A DNA stretch of 64,000 nt from Streptomyces sp. ISL-11 (GTDB lineage: Bacteria > Actinomycetota > Actinomycetes > Streptomycetales > Streptomycetaceae). Made by a program: the position numbers and the translations under genes. Location of the stretch: contig NZ_JAGGOL010000013.1 of NCBI RefSeq assembly GCF_018614525.1, positions 21,300 through 85,299 on the forward strand, written 5' to 3'. Below are positions 31,232 through 47,278 of this stretch, in pieces (positions within the stretch are counted from its first letter, which is position 1; each line of letters begins with the position of its first letter). Below the pieces are notes generated by a model. It was given only the letters and a program-made list of their open reading frames with translations, had not been told where the DNA came from and searched no databases.

Positions 31232-31603
31232 TTACTTCTCCTTCTTGGCGCCGTAGCGGCTGCGAGCCTGCTTGCGGTTCTTGACGCCCTGGGTGTCGAG
31301 CGAGCCACGGATGACCTTGTAGCGAACGCCCGGCAGGTCCTTCACACGGCCACCGCGCACGAGCACGATGGAGTGCTCCTGCAGGTTGTGGCCCTCACCC
31401 GGAATGTAAGCGGTGACCTCGATGCCGGAGGTCAGACGCACACGCGCGACCTTACGGAGCGCCGAGTTCGGCTTCTTCGGGGTGGTCGTGAAAACACGCG
31501 TGCAGACGCCACGACGCTGGGGCGAACCCTCGAGCGCGGGCGTCTTGTTCTTCTCGACCTTGTCCTGCCGGCCCTTCCGGACCAGCTGCTGGATCGTAGG
31601 CAC
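31232..31603 (-). CDS. rpsL: 30S ribosomal protein S12
   Basis: S12 monitors decoding. The protein has 123 residues from a GTG. Both lysines where changes give streptomycin resistance are present (TPKKPNS and RVKDLPG), so the sequence predicts a sensitive ribosome. It is the first gene of the str operon. Confidence 0.97.
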   Translation of the reverse strand: MPTIQQLVRKGRQDKVEKNKTPALEGSPQRRGVCTRVFTTTPKKPNSALRKVARVRLTSGIEVTAYIPGEGHNLQEHSIVLVRGGRVKDLPGVRYKVIRGSLDTQGVKNRKQARSRYGAKKEK

Positions 31604-31657
31604 CGTTTCTCCGGTTTCTGTGTGCCGATCACGATAAAACTAACCTGGGAGCAAACA

Positions 31658-31682
31658 CCGACCCACGCGGTCGGGTGTGTCG
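31658..31682 (-). promoter_or_regulatory. Leader hairpin motif shared with the S10 operon
   Basis: It differs from 24397-24421 at one of 25 bases. CCGACC/GGTCGG forms the stem. It lies 54 nt before rpsL, inside the predicted leader. Confidence 0.6.
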
Positions 31683-31695
31683 AAGGCTGCAGACC

Positions 31696-31711
31696 CCCGC
31701 CGAGAGGCGGG
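31696..31711 (-). other. GC hairpin in the str leader
   Basis: CCCGCC GAGA GGCGGG is a perfect 6-bp stem with a tetraloop, just upstream of the shared motif in transcript order. Confidence 0.45.
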
Positions 31712-31829
31712 ACGATGCAGATTCCGGTGTCCTGAACCGTCCGCGGCAACCGCTGACGTTCCGGGCTCCTCGTACGGTCTAAAGGCACGCACGAGAGCCC
31801 AGGGACACCCCAGGCACAAGGTCAGAGCG

Positions 31830-31859
31830 TACCTAGCGCATGGGCTGCGGTCAAAACAA
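31830..31859 (-). promoter_or_regulatory. Candidate str operon promoter
   Basis: On the minus strand, TTGTTT (31854-31859) and TAGGTA (31830-31835) are 18 bp apart. An overlapping alternative is TTGACC at 31849-31854 with a -10 of TACGCT. Either would give a leader of about 220 nt. Confidence 0.35.
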
Positions 31860-31999
31860 ATGCACACGCGGAGGACACCCCGATGCGCGACATATGTCGC
31901 AGCTGGGCGCCGGTTTCCCAGGCCCACCACGGACGTTCGGCCCGACGGCGGGGATGACGATCACCCTACCGGCCGAACGAGTGAGAGGGACGACACGCC

Positions 32000-32035
32000 G
32001 CAGGGCGGCCACCCCCTGAAAGGGTGACCGCCCTG
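32000..32035 (-). terminator. Terminator after rpoC
   Basis: GCAGGGCGGCCACCC pairs with GGGTGACCGCCCTGC with one internal mismatch around a CCTGAAA loop, about 18 bp beyond the rpoC stop. Confidence 0.8.
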
Positions 32036-32052
32036 CGGTTGCGACATGCGCC

Positions 32053-35952
<3,900 letters not shown>

Positions 35953-36010
35953 TGTTCGTCAATCCCTCTTTCAGGGTCGTGTCTTCATCATGGTCTGGGG
36001 GTCCCGGGGA

Positions 36011-36039
36011 GGCCGGGGCTCTGCTAGAGAGCCCCGGCC
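36011..36039 (-). promoter_or_regulatory. Hairpin between rpoB and rpoC
   Basis: GGCCGGGGCTCT (36011-36022), loop GCTAG, AGAGCCCCGGCC (36028-36039): a perfect 12-bp stem in the intercistronic RNA. No T-run follows, so an RNA processing or attenuation site is more likely than full termination. Confidence 0.6.
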
Positions 36040-36046
36040 AGACCCG

Positions 36047-39529
<3,483 letters not shown>

Positions 39530-39690
39530 GAGGGGGTCCTTCCGAGGGCTCGGACTCACTACGCGCGTACCGGCCCCACTCCGTGCATACGAGAGAAATC
39601 CCAGGTCAGCGGGTTTCCATCAGCAGTGCTCGACAGTGGGCATGCCCCTGGTGACGGGCAGGGAGCAGCTAACAGGCAGCGCAAAGGGTC

Positions 39691-39719
39691 AGTGTAGCCA
39701 CTTGGCCCACTGATGTCCA
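39691..39719 (-). promoter_or_regulatory. rpoBC promoter
   Basis: On the minus strand, TGGACA (39714-39719) and TACACT (39691-39696) are exactly 17 bp apart, close to the vegetative consensus. The predicted start is near 39684. Confidence 0.65.
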
Positions 39720-40000
39720 GAGCGGATGTCCGGAGACCGGTGCGATACCAATCTCTCCCTCCGGGATCCTGTTGTTCCTCATTGCCTGGAGCAAGGCTTC
39801 CCTCTTCGCCTTCGATCCATGCCTCGGCCCGAGGATCGATGTGGCGACGCGTCCTGAGAATTGCGCGCGGCGTGCCGTTCGTCAAGGCCCCTCGGCCTCC
39901 GGACGCCTCCCGTGGCGCCCATGCGACTGTCGTCCCGACAGGCAACGATGATCACCATACTCGTCCCTGACCCCAGGGCAACCAGCCGTCACGGGAACGC

Positions 40001-40036
40001 CCAAGGGCGACCACCCGCATGGGTGATCGCCCTTGG
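40001..40036 (-). terminator. Terminator after rplL
   Basis: CCAAGGGCGACCACCC (40001-40016) pairs with GGGTGATCGCCCTTGG (40021-40036) with one mismatch around GCAT. It separates rplJL from rpoBC, unlike the fused E. coli operon. Confidence 0.85.
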
Positions 40037-40069
40037 AACGTACTACAGAGAGTCAGCAGACTCCGAAGG

Positions 40070-40453
40070 TCACTTGACCTCGACGGAGGCGCCGGCGCCC
40101 TTGAGGGCCTCGGCGGCCTTCTCCGCGGCGTCCTTCGCGACCTTCTCGAGGACGGGCTTCGGAGTGCCGTCGACGAGGTCCTTGGCCTCCTTCAGACCCA
40201 GGGAGGTCAGCTCGCGCACGACCTTGATGACCTGGATCTTCTTGTCGCCCGCGGCGGTGAGGATGACGTCGAACTCGTCCTGCTCCTCGACGGCCTCGTC
40301 GGCGGCAGCGGCGCCACCGGCGGCGGCAACGGCGACCGGAGCGGCAGCGGTGACGTCGAACTTCTCCTCGAACGCCTTCACGAACGCGGCGAGGTCGATG
40401 AGGGTCATGTCCTCGAACTGAGCAAGCAGCTCGTCCTGGGTGAGCTTCGCCAT
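40070..40453 (-). CDS. rplL: 50S ribosomal protein L7/L12
   Basis: L7/L12 forms the multi-copy stalk that recruits translation GTPases. The protein has 127 residues: an N-terminal dimer domain ([21 protein letters not shown]), an Ala-rich hinge (about 35-55) and the factor-binding domain ([20 protein letters not shown]). It follows rplJ after 108 bp. Confidence 0.97.
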   Translation of the reverse strand: MAKLTQDELLAQFEDMTLIDLAAFVKAFEEKFDVTAAAPVAVAAAGGAAAADEAVEEQDEFDVILTAAGDKKIQVIKVVRELTSLGLKEAKDLVDGTPKPVLEKVAKDAAEKAAEALKGAGASVEVK

Positions 40454-40561
40454 GATGGCGGTCCTTCCACTAATTCGGCAGGTGCCGGATGTACATTTCG
40501 GCGGGCGTACTACGGGCCCGCTGCGACCGTGACGGACGCGAGGTCACACGCTTGCGCGTGA

Positions 40562-41122
40562 TTACTCGGCGGCCTCGGCCTCGACGGGAGCCGGCGTACC
40601 GGCACCGCCCTGCTCGACCTTGCTGCGAAGCGCCTCCGCGGTGCGGACGAACTTCGACGGGAGCGCCTGGAAGAGCGCGGCAGTCTGGGACTGCTTGCCC
40701 TTCATGGCGCCCGCCAGCTTGGCGAGCAGAACCTCGCGGGACTCGAGGTCCGCAAGCTTCTTGATCTCATCGGCGGACAGCGCCTTGCCATCAAGGACAC
40801 CGCCCTTGATGATCAGGTTCGGGTTCTCCTTGGCGAAGTCGCGCAGACCCTTCGCCGACTCCACCGGGTCACCGGTGATGAAGGCAACAGCCGTCGGACC
40901 AGTGAAGTGGTCGTCCAGCGTGGTGATCCCGGCCTCGTTGGCCGCAATCTTGGTCAGCGTGTTCTTCACCACGGCGTACTGGGCGTTCTCACCGAGAGAA
41001 CGGCGCAGCTCCCTGAGCTGTGCCACGGTGATACCGCGGTACTCGGTCAGCACGGCGGCGTTCGAGCTGCGGAACTTGTCCGTCAGCTCGGCAACCGCGG
41101 CAGACTTGTCGGGCCTCGCCAT
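40562..41122 (-). CDS. rplJ: 50S ribosomal protein L10
   Basis: L10 anchors L7/L12 dimers on the ribosome and represses its own operon. The protein has 186 residues ([20 protein letters not shown]). A strong AAGGAGG precedes the ATG. The C-terminal helix (about 140-170) binds L7/L12 and a short acidic tail follows. The upstream leader has the expected L10-leader sequence and an attenuator. Confidence 0.97.
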   Translation of the reverse strand: MARPDKSAAVAELTDKFRSSNAAVLTEYRGITVAQLRELRRSLGENAQYAVVKNTLTKIAANEAGITTLDDHFTGPTAVAFITGDPVESAKGLRDFAKENPNLIIKGGVLDGKALSADEIKKLADLESREVLLAKLAGAMKGKQSQTAALFQALPSKFVRTAEALRSKVEQGGAGTPAPVEAEAAE

Positions 41123-41362
41123 GAGCCTCGGCCTCCTTCCGGGTGATTCGGACCGCTACGTGAAGGGACCTGGGCAAAACGAAACGCCCCGGCGCGGGCG
41201 CTCGGGGCGTGTACTCCACCGCTCGGACCAGAAGTCCTCACGGGAGTTCAACCACAAATCACCTGCGCAGGTCGCCCGCAGCTAGCGGATCCTTCGGCCA
41301 CCACACCTTCTTGCGAAGGCACAGCAACGACCAGCGGTCTTTGGCTTCGGCATCAAGGTACG
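41123..41362 (-). promoter_or_regulatory. L10-type leader of rplJL with attenuator hairpin
   Basis: In the transcript, AAAGACCGCTGGTCG (at 41328-41342) matches the conserved part of L10 leaders as I remember them. Nearer the gene, ACGCCCC (41184-41190) pairs with GGGGCGT (41204-41210), and the transcript then runs TTTCGTTTT, an intrinsic terminator. L10-L7/L12 binding to the leader is known to control this operon in other bacteria. Confidence 0.65.
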
Positions 41363-41384
41363 GGAAGGGTGCGCCGATACGCAA
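41355..41384 (-). promoter_or_regulatory. Candidate rplJ promoter
   Basis: On the minus strand, TTGCGT (41379-41384) and TACCTT (41355-41360) are 18 bp apart. The predicted start gives a leader of about 225 nt. Confidence 0.45.
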
Positions 41385-41615
41385 ATCGCCTCCGCGGCCC
41401 TGGTCGGAGGGGTTGCGGGGCTCGGGGGACGCGGGGGTTCGTACGGTCGCGGGGCTCGGAGGCCCGCGGGAGCCACAGGGGCGCGTGGGGCGCCAGGGGG
41501 CACTGGGGGTCGTATGTGCCGCTGAGCGGCCGCGGCAGGCCCGTCCGGGGCCATTCCCGCCCGCGGGGCGCCGTCCGCCGCGTGAGGGGCCGTGGAGGGC
41601 CCCGGATACGCGAAA

Positions 41616-41655
41616 GGCCGGGCCCCGCACCCTCGGGAGGATGCGGGGCCCGGCC
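41616..41655 (-). terminator. Terminator after rplA
   Basis: GGCCGGGCCCCGCA (41616-41629) pairs perfectly with TGCGGGGCCCGGCC (41642-41655), a 14-bp stem with a 12-nt loop, shortly after rplA. Confidence 0.85.
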
Positions 41656-41693
41656 CGTAACGATCGCTCGCTACGAGACGCCGATCAGGGAGA

Positions 41694-42410
41694 TCAGACG
41701 GTCTCGTCCTCCACCAGGAGGTTGCGGGTGCGGTTGGAGTCCAGCGGGATGCTGGGGCCCATCGTCGTGGTCATGGTCGCCTTCTTGATGTAGCGACCCT
41801 TCGCGGCGGACGGCTTCAGACGCGTGATCTCGTCCAGCGCCGCGGCGTAGTTCTCGACCAGCTTGGCCTCGTCGAACGAGACCTTGCCGATGATGAAGTG
41901 CAGGTTCGAGTGCTTGTCGACGCGGAACTCGATCTTGCCGCCCTTGATGTCCGTGACAGCCTTCGCCACGTCCGGGGTGACCGTACCGGTCTTCGGGTTC
42001 GGCATCAGACCACGCGGACCGAGCACGCGGCCGAGGCGGCCGACCTTGCCCATGAGGTCCGGGGTGGCGACGACGGCGTCGAAGTCCAGACGGCCCTTCG
42101 CAACCTCGTCGATCAGTTCGTCGGAGCCGACGATGTCGGCGCCGGCGGCTTCCGCGGCCGCAGCACGGTCACCGGTCGCGAAGACCAGGACCCGGGCGGT
42201 CTTACCGGTGCCGTGCGGGAGGTTCACGGTGCCACGGACCATCTGGTCGGCCTTGCGCGGGTCGACACCCAGACGCATGGCAACCTCGACGGTCGCGTCG
42301 AACTTGGTGGCGGAGGTGTCCTTCGCGAGACGGACGGCCTCGAGGGGGGCGTACAGGCGCTCCGCCTCGACCTTGGCGTCCGCAGCGCGGAGAGTCTTGC
42401 TGCGCTTCAC
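41694..42410 (-). CDS. rplA: 50S ribosomal protein L1
   Basis: L1 forms the mobile stalk that helps release deacylated tRNA; in other bacteria it represses the L11 operon through mRNA. The protein has 238 residues from a GTG with AGGAG ([20 protein letters not shown]). The conserved [15 protein letters not shown] and end are present. It follows rplK by 72 bp and a strong terminator follows. Confidence 0.97.
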   Translation of the reverse strand: MKRSKTLRAADAKVEAERLYAPLEAVRLAKDTSATKFDATVEVAMRLGVDPRKADQMVRGTVNLPHGTGKTARVLVFATGDRAAAAEAAGADIVGSDELIDEVAKGRLDFDAVVATPDLMGKVGRLGRVLGPRGLMPNPKTGTVTPDVAKAVTDIKGGKIEFRVDKHSNLHFIIGKVSFDEAKLVENYAAALDEITRLKPSAAKGRYIKKATMTTTMGPSIPLDSNRTRNLLVEDETV

Positions 42411-42482
42411 TGCTTCTCCTCAGTTTTGGAGTCGTGGTGCGGACCAGCGCTGGTCCTTCCACGGGTGGTACAAGGGGGCTGA

Positions 42483-42917
42483 TCAGCCTTCGACGGTGAT
42501 GCCCATGGAACGCGCGGTGCCGGAGATGATCTTCTCGGCGGCGTCCAGGTCGTTGGCGTTCAGGTCGGGCATCTTCGTCGTGGCGATGTCGCGCACCTGG
42601 TCGCGGGTGATCTTCCCGACCTTCTTGGTGTGCGGCTCGCCGGAGCCCTTGGCCACGCCCGCGGCCTTGAGGATCAGCTTCGCGGCCGGCGGGGTCTTGG
42701 TGATGAAGGTGAAGGAACGGTCTTCGTAGACCGTGATCTCCACCGGCACGACCATGCCACGCTGCGACTCGGTCGCGGCGTTGTAGGCCTTGCAGAACTC
42801 CATGATGTTGACGCCGTGCTGGCCCAGCGCGGGGCCGACCGGCGGGGCCGGGTTCGCGGCACCGGCGTTGATCTGGAGCTTGATGAGCCCCGTGATCTTC
42901 TTCTTCTTGGGAGGCAT
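42483..42917 (-). CDS. rplK: 50S ribosomal protein L11
   Basis: L11 forms the GTPase centre with 23S rRNA, the thiostrepton target, and is needed for RelA activation. The protein has 144 residues with the proline-rich start ([20 protein letters not shown]) and C-terminal RNA-binding domain. It has its own leader with a candidate promoter and hairpin, separate from nusG. Confidence 0.97.
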   Translation of the reverse strand: MPPKKKKITGLIKLQINAGAANPAPPVGPALGQHGVNIMEFCKAYNAATESQRGMVVPVEITVYEDRSFTFITKTPPAAKLILKAAGVAKGSGEPHTKKVGKITRDQVRDIATTKMPDLNANDLDAAEKIISGTARSMGITVEG

Positions 42918-42948
42918 TGCTCTCTCCGGGTCCTAGTGAGAGTTTTTT

Positions 42949-42971
42949 GCCTGCGCACAGTGCGCGCAGGC
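42949..42971 (-). promoter_or_regulatory. Leader hairpin of rplKA
   Basis: GCCTGCGC (42949-42956) pairs with GCGCAGGC (42964-42971); AAAAAAC follows in the transcript. It lies 32 nt before rplK and may be part of an L1 target. Confidence 0.45.
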
Positions 42972-42981
42972 ATACCGCACC

Positions 42982-43009
42982 ACGATAACGGGTAACATGC
43001 TGCGGCCAA
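42982..43009 (-). promoter_or_regulatory. Candidate rplKA promoter
   Basis: On the minus strand, TTGGCC (43004-43009) and TATCGT (42982-42987) are 16 bp apart, just after the nusG terminator and before the leader hairpin. Confidence 0.4.
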
Positions 43010-43012
43010 AAA

Positions 43013-43058
43013 CCGAGCAGGTCAGACCGGCTGCGAGCAGCCTGTCTGACCTGTTCGG
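43013..43058 (-). terminator. Terminator after nusG
   Basis: Arms 43013-43027 and 43044-43058 pair over about 15 positions with one mismatch. The loop folds its own perfect stem (GGCTGC/GCAGCC, 43029-43042). Confidence 0.85.
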
Positions 43059-43079
43059 AGGCGTGTTGTCCGGAAGAGA

Positions 43080-43979
43080 CTAGTTCTTCTGGATCTGGTC
43101 GAAGCTGAGCTCGACCGGGGTCTCGCGGCCGAAGATCTCGACGAGGCCCTTGACCTTCTTCGAGTCGGCGTTGATCTCGTTGATCGTGGCCTGCAGCGTC
43201 GCGAACGGGCCGTCCGTGACGGTGACCGAGTCGCCCACCTCGAAGTCCAGCACCTGGACCTCGATCTTGCGGGACGGAGCCGGCTTGCCCTCGGCCTCGG
43301 CGGCCTCGCGGGCGGCCTTCTCCTCGGCCTCCGGGGCGAGCATCTTGACGATCTCGTCCAGGGTCAGCGGGTACGGGTCGTAGGCGTTGCCCACGAAGCC
43401 GGTGACGCCCGGGGTGTTGCGGACGACGCCCCAGGACTCGTTCGTCAGGTCCATGCGCACCAGCACGTAGCCGGGGAGCTTGTTCTGGCGGACGGTCTTG
43501 CGCTCGCCGTTCTTGATCTGCGCGACCTCTTCCTGCGGCACCTCGGCCTGGAAGATGAAGTCCTCGACGTTCAGCGAGACGGCGCGCTGTTCGAGGTTGG
43601 TCTTCACGCGGTTCTCGTAACCCGCGTAGGTGTGGATGACGTACCACTCGCCGGGCAGGCCGCGCAGCTCGTCGCGGAGCGCGGCGACCGGGTCGACCGG
43701 GGCCTGCTCCTCGGCGGGCTCCTCGTCGGCGGACTCCTCGTCGGCCTCGACCGCGGCGGCGGCCTCGGACTCGGCGTCGCCCTCGATGTGGACGGCGGCC
43801 TCCTCGGCCGGCTCGCCCGCGGCGGACTCCTCGGCGTCGAGCTCGTCGGCGCCGTCGGCGTTCTCGACGATCTCCTGCGCGGTGTCGTCGCCCTCGACCT
43901 CGGCCGAGACAGCCGCGTCCACGTCGGCCTCTGCGGCCGCGACAGGCTCTGCGGCGTCGTTCAGGTTCGGGTCAGACAC
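43080..43979 (-). CDS. nusG: Transcription antitermination factor NusG
   Basis: NusG binds RNA polymerase and links it to Rho or the ribosome. From the GTG at 43979 (AGGAAGAA upstream) it has 299 residues. Residues about 1-100 are an acidic Ala/Glu/Asp extension. The NGN domain ([19 protein letters not shown], from about 111) and the KOW domain ([21 protein letters not shown]) follow. An Ala/Glu-rich insert lies between them ([16 protein letters not shown]). Long acidic starts are usual in Streptomyces NusG. It lies 56 bp after secE. Confidence 0.95.
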   Translation of the reverse strand: MSDPNLNDAAEPVAAAEADVDAAVSAEVEGDDTAQEIVENADGADELDAEESAAGEPAEEAAVHIEGDAESEAAAAVEADEESADEEPAEEQAPVDPVAALRDELRGLPGEWYVIHTYAGYENRVKTNLEQRAVSLNVEDFIFQAEVPQEEVAQIKNGERKTVRQNKLPGYVLVRMDLTNESWGVVRNTPGVTGFVGNAYDPYPLTLDEIVKMLAPEAEEKAAREAAEAEGKPAPSRKIEVQVLDFEVGDSVTVTDGPFATLQATINEINADSKKVKGLVEIFGRETPVELSFDQIQKN

Positions 43980-44059
43980 GTGGCTGCTTCTTCCTGGCTT
44001 CAAGGGGTGGAACGTGCGAAGGGGCGGCTCTCCGAAAAGCAGCCGCCCTACGCGCGGGT

Positions 44060-44350
44060 TCAGCCGAAGACGTACTTGACGGCGTTGGAGAACCCATAGT
44101 CAATCACGGTGACCAGGCCAATGACGATGACGACAAAGACGATCACCACGGTGGTGTATGTCGACAGCTGGCCTCGACTGGGCCAGACAACCTTACGGAG
44201 TTCGGCGACGATCTGGCGGTAGAAGAGCGCGAGGCGGCCGAAGGGGCCCTTCTTCCCGCGCTTCCCGCCACGGCGGCCCTTCCTGGCGGCCACCTCGTCC
44301 TCGGGACGACCGCTCTCAGGCGTCGCGGTGGAGCCAAGGGCTTCCGTCAC
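44060..44350 (-). CDS. secE: Preprotein translocase subunit SecE
   Basis: SecE clamps SecY. The protein has 96 residues from a GTG. A basic soluble part ([19 protein letters not shown]) is followed by the conserved [15 protein letters not shown] and a single membrane helix (about 66-88). The single-helix form is normal outside enterobacteria. tRNA-Trp lies directly upstream and nusG downstream. Confidence 0.95.
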   Translation of the reverse strand: MTEALGSTATPESGRPEDEVAARKGRRGGKRGKKGPFGRLALFYRQIVAELRKVVWPSRGQLSTYTTVVIVFVVIVIGLVTVIDYGFSNAVKYVFG

Positions 44351-44459
44351 TACGTCCTCACCTGAATCCGGGTCGTGAGCCGTGCCGCGCCCGGTTGAGC
44401 CGCACGGCGGTGCATTTCAGTACGTACGCATGCACGCACCCTGGTGACGATGCGTGTAG

Positions 44460-44532
44460 CAGGGCCGAAGGGACTTGAACCCCCAACCGCTGGTTTTGGA
44501 GACCAGTGCTCTACCAATTGAGCTACGACCCT
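44460..44532 (-). tRNA. trnW: tRNA-Trp (CCA)
   Basis: 73 nt fold as a cloverleaf: acceptor AGGGTCG/CGGCCCT with one T-G pair, anticodon arm CTGGT CTCCAAA ACCAG with anticodon CCA, and T-loop GTTCAAGTC. No CCA end is encoded. Upstream of secE on the same strand, as in other actinobacteria. Confidence 0.96.
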
Positions 44533-44750
44533 TTGTGGTTCCCTCAACGTACCGCATCCGGCCGTACGCACGGTGTGCGCCTGACCGGATCGCCTGTAAG
44601 GGGCCAACGACGGATGAGTGTACGTGTTTCGGCGCCTGTCGTCGAACAGCTCCGCCCGGGGGCGCCGTGACGCCGCCTCCGGCCCACCCGTGACCGGACC
44701 GCCGCTGAACTCGTGTCCCCCCTTCGACGCACGTCTGCGACGATGCCTCT

Positions 44751-45998
44751 ATGACCGCTGCGACTCCCTCCCAGCCCCCTGTTCAGTCCCCCACCGAGCG
44801 CCGGGTCTCCGCCCGCATCGGGTCGATCTCCGAGTCGGCGACGCTCGCCGTGGACGCCAAGGCCAAGGCGCTCAAGGCCGCCGGCCGCCCGGTGATCGGC
44901 TTCGGTGCCGGCGAGCCCGACTTCCCCACCCCCGGCTACATCGTCGACGCCGCGGTGGAGGCGTGCCGCGACCCGAAGAACCACCGCTACACGCCGGCCG
45001 GCGGACTGCCCGAGCTGAAGGCCGCCATCGCCGCGAAGACGCTGCGCGACTCCGGCTACCAGGTCGAGGCCTCCCAGGTGCTGGTCACCAACGGCGGCAA
45101 GCAGGCCATCTACGAGGCGTTCGCCGCGATCCTCGACCCGACCGACGAGGTCATCGTCCCGGCGCCGTACTGGACCACCTACCCCGAGTCGATCCGCCTC
45201 GCGGGCGGCGTCCCGGTGGAGGTCGTCGCCGACGAGACCACCGGCTACCGGGTCTCGGTCGAGCAGCTGGAGGCCGCCCGTACCGAGCGCACCAAGGTCC
45301 TGCTGTTCGTCTCCCCCTCGAACCCCACCGGCGCCGTCTACACCCGCGCCCAGGTCGAGGAGATCGGCCGCTGGGCCGCCGAGCACGGCCTGTGGGTGCT
45401 GACCGACGAGATCTACGAGCACCTGGTCTACGGCGACGCGGAGTTCTCCTCCCTGCCGGTGGTCGTGCCGGAGCTGCGCGACAAGTGCATCGTGGTCAAC
45501 GGTGTCGCCAAGACGTACGCGATGACGGGCTGGCGCGTGGGCTGGGTCATCGCCCCCCAGGACGTGATCAAGGCCGCGACCAACCTCCAGTCGCACGCCA
45601 CGTCCAACGTGTCCAACGTCGCACAGCGGGCCGCGCTGGCCGCCGTCTCCGGTGACCTGGAGGCCGTCGCGGAGATGCGGGTGGCCTTCGACCGGCGCCG
45701 GCAGACCATCGTGCGGATGCTGAACGAGATCGACGGCGTCCTCTGCCCGGAGCCGGAGGGCGCGTTCTACGCCTACCCGTCCGTGAAGGCGCTGCTCGGC
45801 AAGGAGATCCGCGGCAAGCGGCCCGCCACCTCCGTGGAGCTCGCCGCGCTCATCCTCGAAGAGGTCGAGGTCGCGGTCGTCCCCGGTGAGGCGTTCGGCA
45901 CGCCGGGCTACCTGCGGCTGTCCTACGCGCTGGGCGACGAGGACCTCGTCGAGGGCGTCTCCCGGATCCAGAAGCTGCTGGCGGAGGCGAAGGCGTAA
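44751..45998 (+). CDS. Pyridoxal-phosphate aminotransferase, aspartate aminotransferase type
   Basis: The protein has 415 residues of fold type I. Visible motifs are SNPTG (190-194), the cofactor aspartate in LTDEIYE (219), the Schiff-base lysine at 254 in [10 protein letters not shown], and the substrate arginine near the end (YLRLSYAL). It most likely interconverts aspartate and oxaloacetate with glutamate and 2-oxoglutarate, though prephenate or alanine aminotransferase roles occur in the family. The ribosome site is weak. A hairpin terminator follows. Confidence 0.9.
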   Translation: MTAATPSQPPVQSPTERRVSARIGSISESATLAVDAKAKALKAAGRPVIGFGAGEPDFPTPGYIVDAAVEACRDPKNHRYTPAGGLPELKAAIAAKTLRDSGYQVEASQVLVTNGGKQAIYEAFAAILDPTDEVIVPAPYWTTYPESIRLAGGVPVEVVADETTGYRVSVEQLEAARTERTKVLLFVSPSNPTGAVYTRAQVEEIGRWAAEHGLWVLTDEIYEHLVYGDAEFSSLPVVVPELRDKCIVVNGVAKTYAMTGWRVGWVIAPQDVIKAATNLQSHATSNVSNVAQRAALAAVSGDLEAVAEMRVAFDRRRQTIVRMLNEIDGVLCPEPEGAFYAYPSVKALLGKEIRGKRPATSVELAALILEEVEVAVVPGEAFGTPGYLRLSYALGDEDLVEGVSRIQKLLAEAKA

Positions 45999-46022
45999 CG
46001 CCTGCCGCTGTGCTGCGCACAT

Positions 46023-46052
46023 ACGGGCCTCCGGCTGCTGCCGGGGGCCCGT
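46023..46052 (+). terminator. Terminator after the aminotransferase
   Basis: ACGGGCC and CCGG pair with CCGG and GGCCCGT across a one-base mismatch and a 6-nt loop (46023-46052). Confidence 0.65.
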
Positions 46053-46135
46053 ACGCGTTTTCGGTGCGGTGCCCGCCGGGTGCCGTTCGGGGAAAGTCCC
46101 TTCCGGTTGTGATGCCCGTACGGCAAGATCCTGGG

Positions 46136-47191
46136 ATGGAGAGTGTTCGCAACGTCCGACTGCTGCCCAAGGCCCATCTGCACCTGCACTTCACCGGTTC
46201 GATGCGGCCCTCGACCCTGATCGAGCTGGCCGACAAGTACGGGGTGCACCTCCCCGAGGCCCTCAGCGGCGGCGAACCCCCGCGGCTGCGCGCCACGGAC
46301 GAGCGCGGCTGGTTCCGCTTCCAGCGGCTGTACGACATCGCGCGCTCGTGCCTGCGCTCTCCGGAGGACATCCAGCGGCTGGTGCGCGAGGCCGCCGAGG
46401 AGGACGTCCGGGACGGTTCCGGGTGGCTGGAGATCCAGGTCGACCCCACCTCGTACGCGCCCCGGCTCGGCGGGCTGATCCCCGCGCTGGAGATCATCCT
46501 GGACGCGGTGGAGAGCGCGTCGCGGGAGACCGGGCTGGGGATGCGGGTGCTCGTCGCCGCCAACCGCATGAAGCACCCGCTCGACGCGCGCACCCTGGCC
46601 CGGCTCGCGGTGCGCTACGCCGACCGGGGCGTGGTCGGCTTCGGCCTCTCCAACGACGAGCGGCGCGGCCTGGCCCGGGACTTCGACCGCGCCTTCGAGA
46701 TCGCCCGCGAGGGCGGCCTGCTGGCCGCGCCGCACGGCGGCGAGCTGGCGGGCCCCAGCAGCGTCCGTGACTGCCTCGACGACCTGCACGCCGGCCGTGT
46801 GGGGCACGGCGTGCGCGCCGCCGAGGACCCCCGCCTGCTGCGCAAGCTCGCCGAGCGCGGGGTGACGTGCGAGGTCTGCCCGTCGTCGAACGTGGCCCTG
46901 GGCGTCTACGAGAAGCCGGGGGACGTCCCGCTGCGCACCCTGTACGAGGCCGGCGTGCCGATGGCGCTGGGCGCGGACGACCCCCTGCTGTTCGGCTCCC
47001 GGCTCGCGGCCCAGTACGAGCTGGCCCGCGAGCACCACGGCTTCACGGACACGGAGCTGGCGGAGCTGGCGAGGCAGTCGGTACGGGGATCGGCGGCGCC
47101 GACGGACATCCGCGAGAAGCTGCTGACGGGGATCGAGGGGTGGCTGGGCGGCACCCCATCCAGCCCGTCTGGGGGCACCTCCCAGCGTTAG
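46136..47191 (+). CDS. add: Adenosine deaminase
   Basis: It deaminates adenosine to inosine in purine salvage. From the ATG at 46136 it has 351 residues. Motifs are HLHLH (14-18), HGGE with the proton-donor glutamate, GHGVRA, and ADDPLLF with the metal aspartate. The last residues (about SSPSGGTSQR) are encoded by a 22-bp repeat and the inserted 30-bp element, which also supplies the TAG stop. Without the insertion, the repeat itself would give a TGA stop a few codons later. An earlier ATG at 46112 is possible, and neither start has a strong ribosome site. Confidence 0.88.
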   Translation: MESVRNVRLLPKAHLHLHFTGSMRPSTLIELADKYGVHLPEALSGGEPPRLRATDERGWFRFQRLYDIARSCLRSPEDIQRLVREAAEEDVRDGSGWLEIQVDPTSYAPRLGGLIPALEIILDAVESASRETGLGMRVLVAANRMKHPLDARTLARLAVRYADRGVVGFGLSNDERRGLARDFDRAFEIAREGGLLAAPHGGELAGPSSVRDCLDDLHAGRVGHGVRAAEDPRLLRKLAERGVTCEVCPSSNVALGVYEKPGDVPLRTLYEAGVPMALGADDPLLFGSRLAAQYELAREHHGFTDTELAELARQSVRGSAAPTDIREKLLTGIEGWLGGTPSSPSGGTSQR

Positions 47192-47209
47192 CTGGGGGAG
47201 TTTGAGGAC
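47162..47209 (+). repeat. 22-bp repeat interrupted by the 30-bp element
   Basis: AGCCCGTC (47162-47169) and TTTGAGGAC (47201-47209) are the two halves of the dispersed repeat. Between them lies the 30-bp palindromic element (47171-47200), also found inside the ABC-F gene at 2039-2068. Confidence 0.8.
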
Positions 47210-47248
47210 ACCGGGGCCCGGGGCGGAGCCCCGGTTCGGGAAGGGGCG

Positions 47249-47274
47249 GGCCGGGGAAAAGGAACCGCCCGGCC
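47249..47274 (-). terminator. Possible terminator after murB
   Basis: GGCCGGG (47249-47255) and CCCGGCC (47268-47274) form a 7-bp stem with CTTTTCC in the loop, 5 nt beyond the murB stop. It is moderate only. Confidence 0.45.
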
Positions 47275-47278
47275 ACGC

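Larger units (their letters stand above)
31604..32052. other. str operon leader and rpoC downstream region
   Basis: No gene is supported. From low-numbered leader to far end it holds: a 25-nt motif shared with the S10 leader (31658-31682), a GC hairpin (31696-31711), a candidate promoter (31830-31859) and the rpoC terminator (32000-32035). A 116-codon plus-strand frame here has no family resemblance. Confidence 0.6.
39530..40069. other. rpoB promoter and leader region
   Basis: No gene is seen. It contains the rpoB promoter (39691-39719), a leader of about 155 nt and the rplL terminator (40001-40036). The remaining 300 bp between promoter and terminator shows nothing I can name. Confidence 0.65.
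41123..41693. other. rplA-rplJ intergenic region
   Basis: About 570 bp without a gene. It holds the L10 leader (41123-41362), the candidate rplJ promoter (41355-41384) and the rplA terminator (41616-41655). The very G-rich 41400-41600 shows no further feature. Confidence 0.6.

Noticed and set aside
31677..32027. Possible small plus-strand gene in the str leader
   Set aside because: It covers the promoter, leader hairpins and terminator of flanking minus-strand operons and its translation resembles nothing.
39530..39559. GTG start for rpoB at 39559
   Set aside because: No ribosome binding site precedes it, whereas the TTG at 39529 has GGAAGGA and matches the family start.
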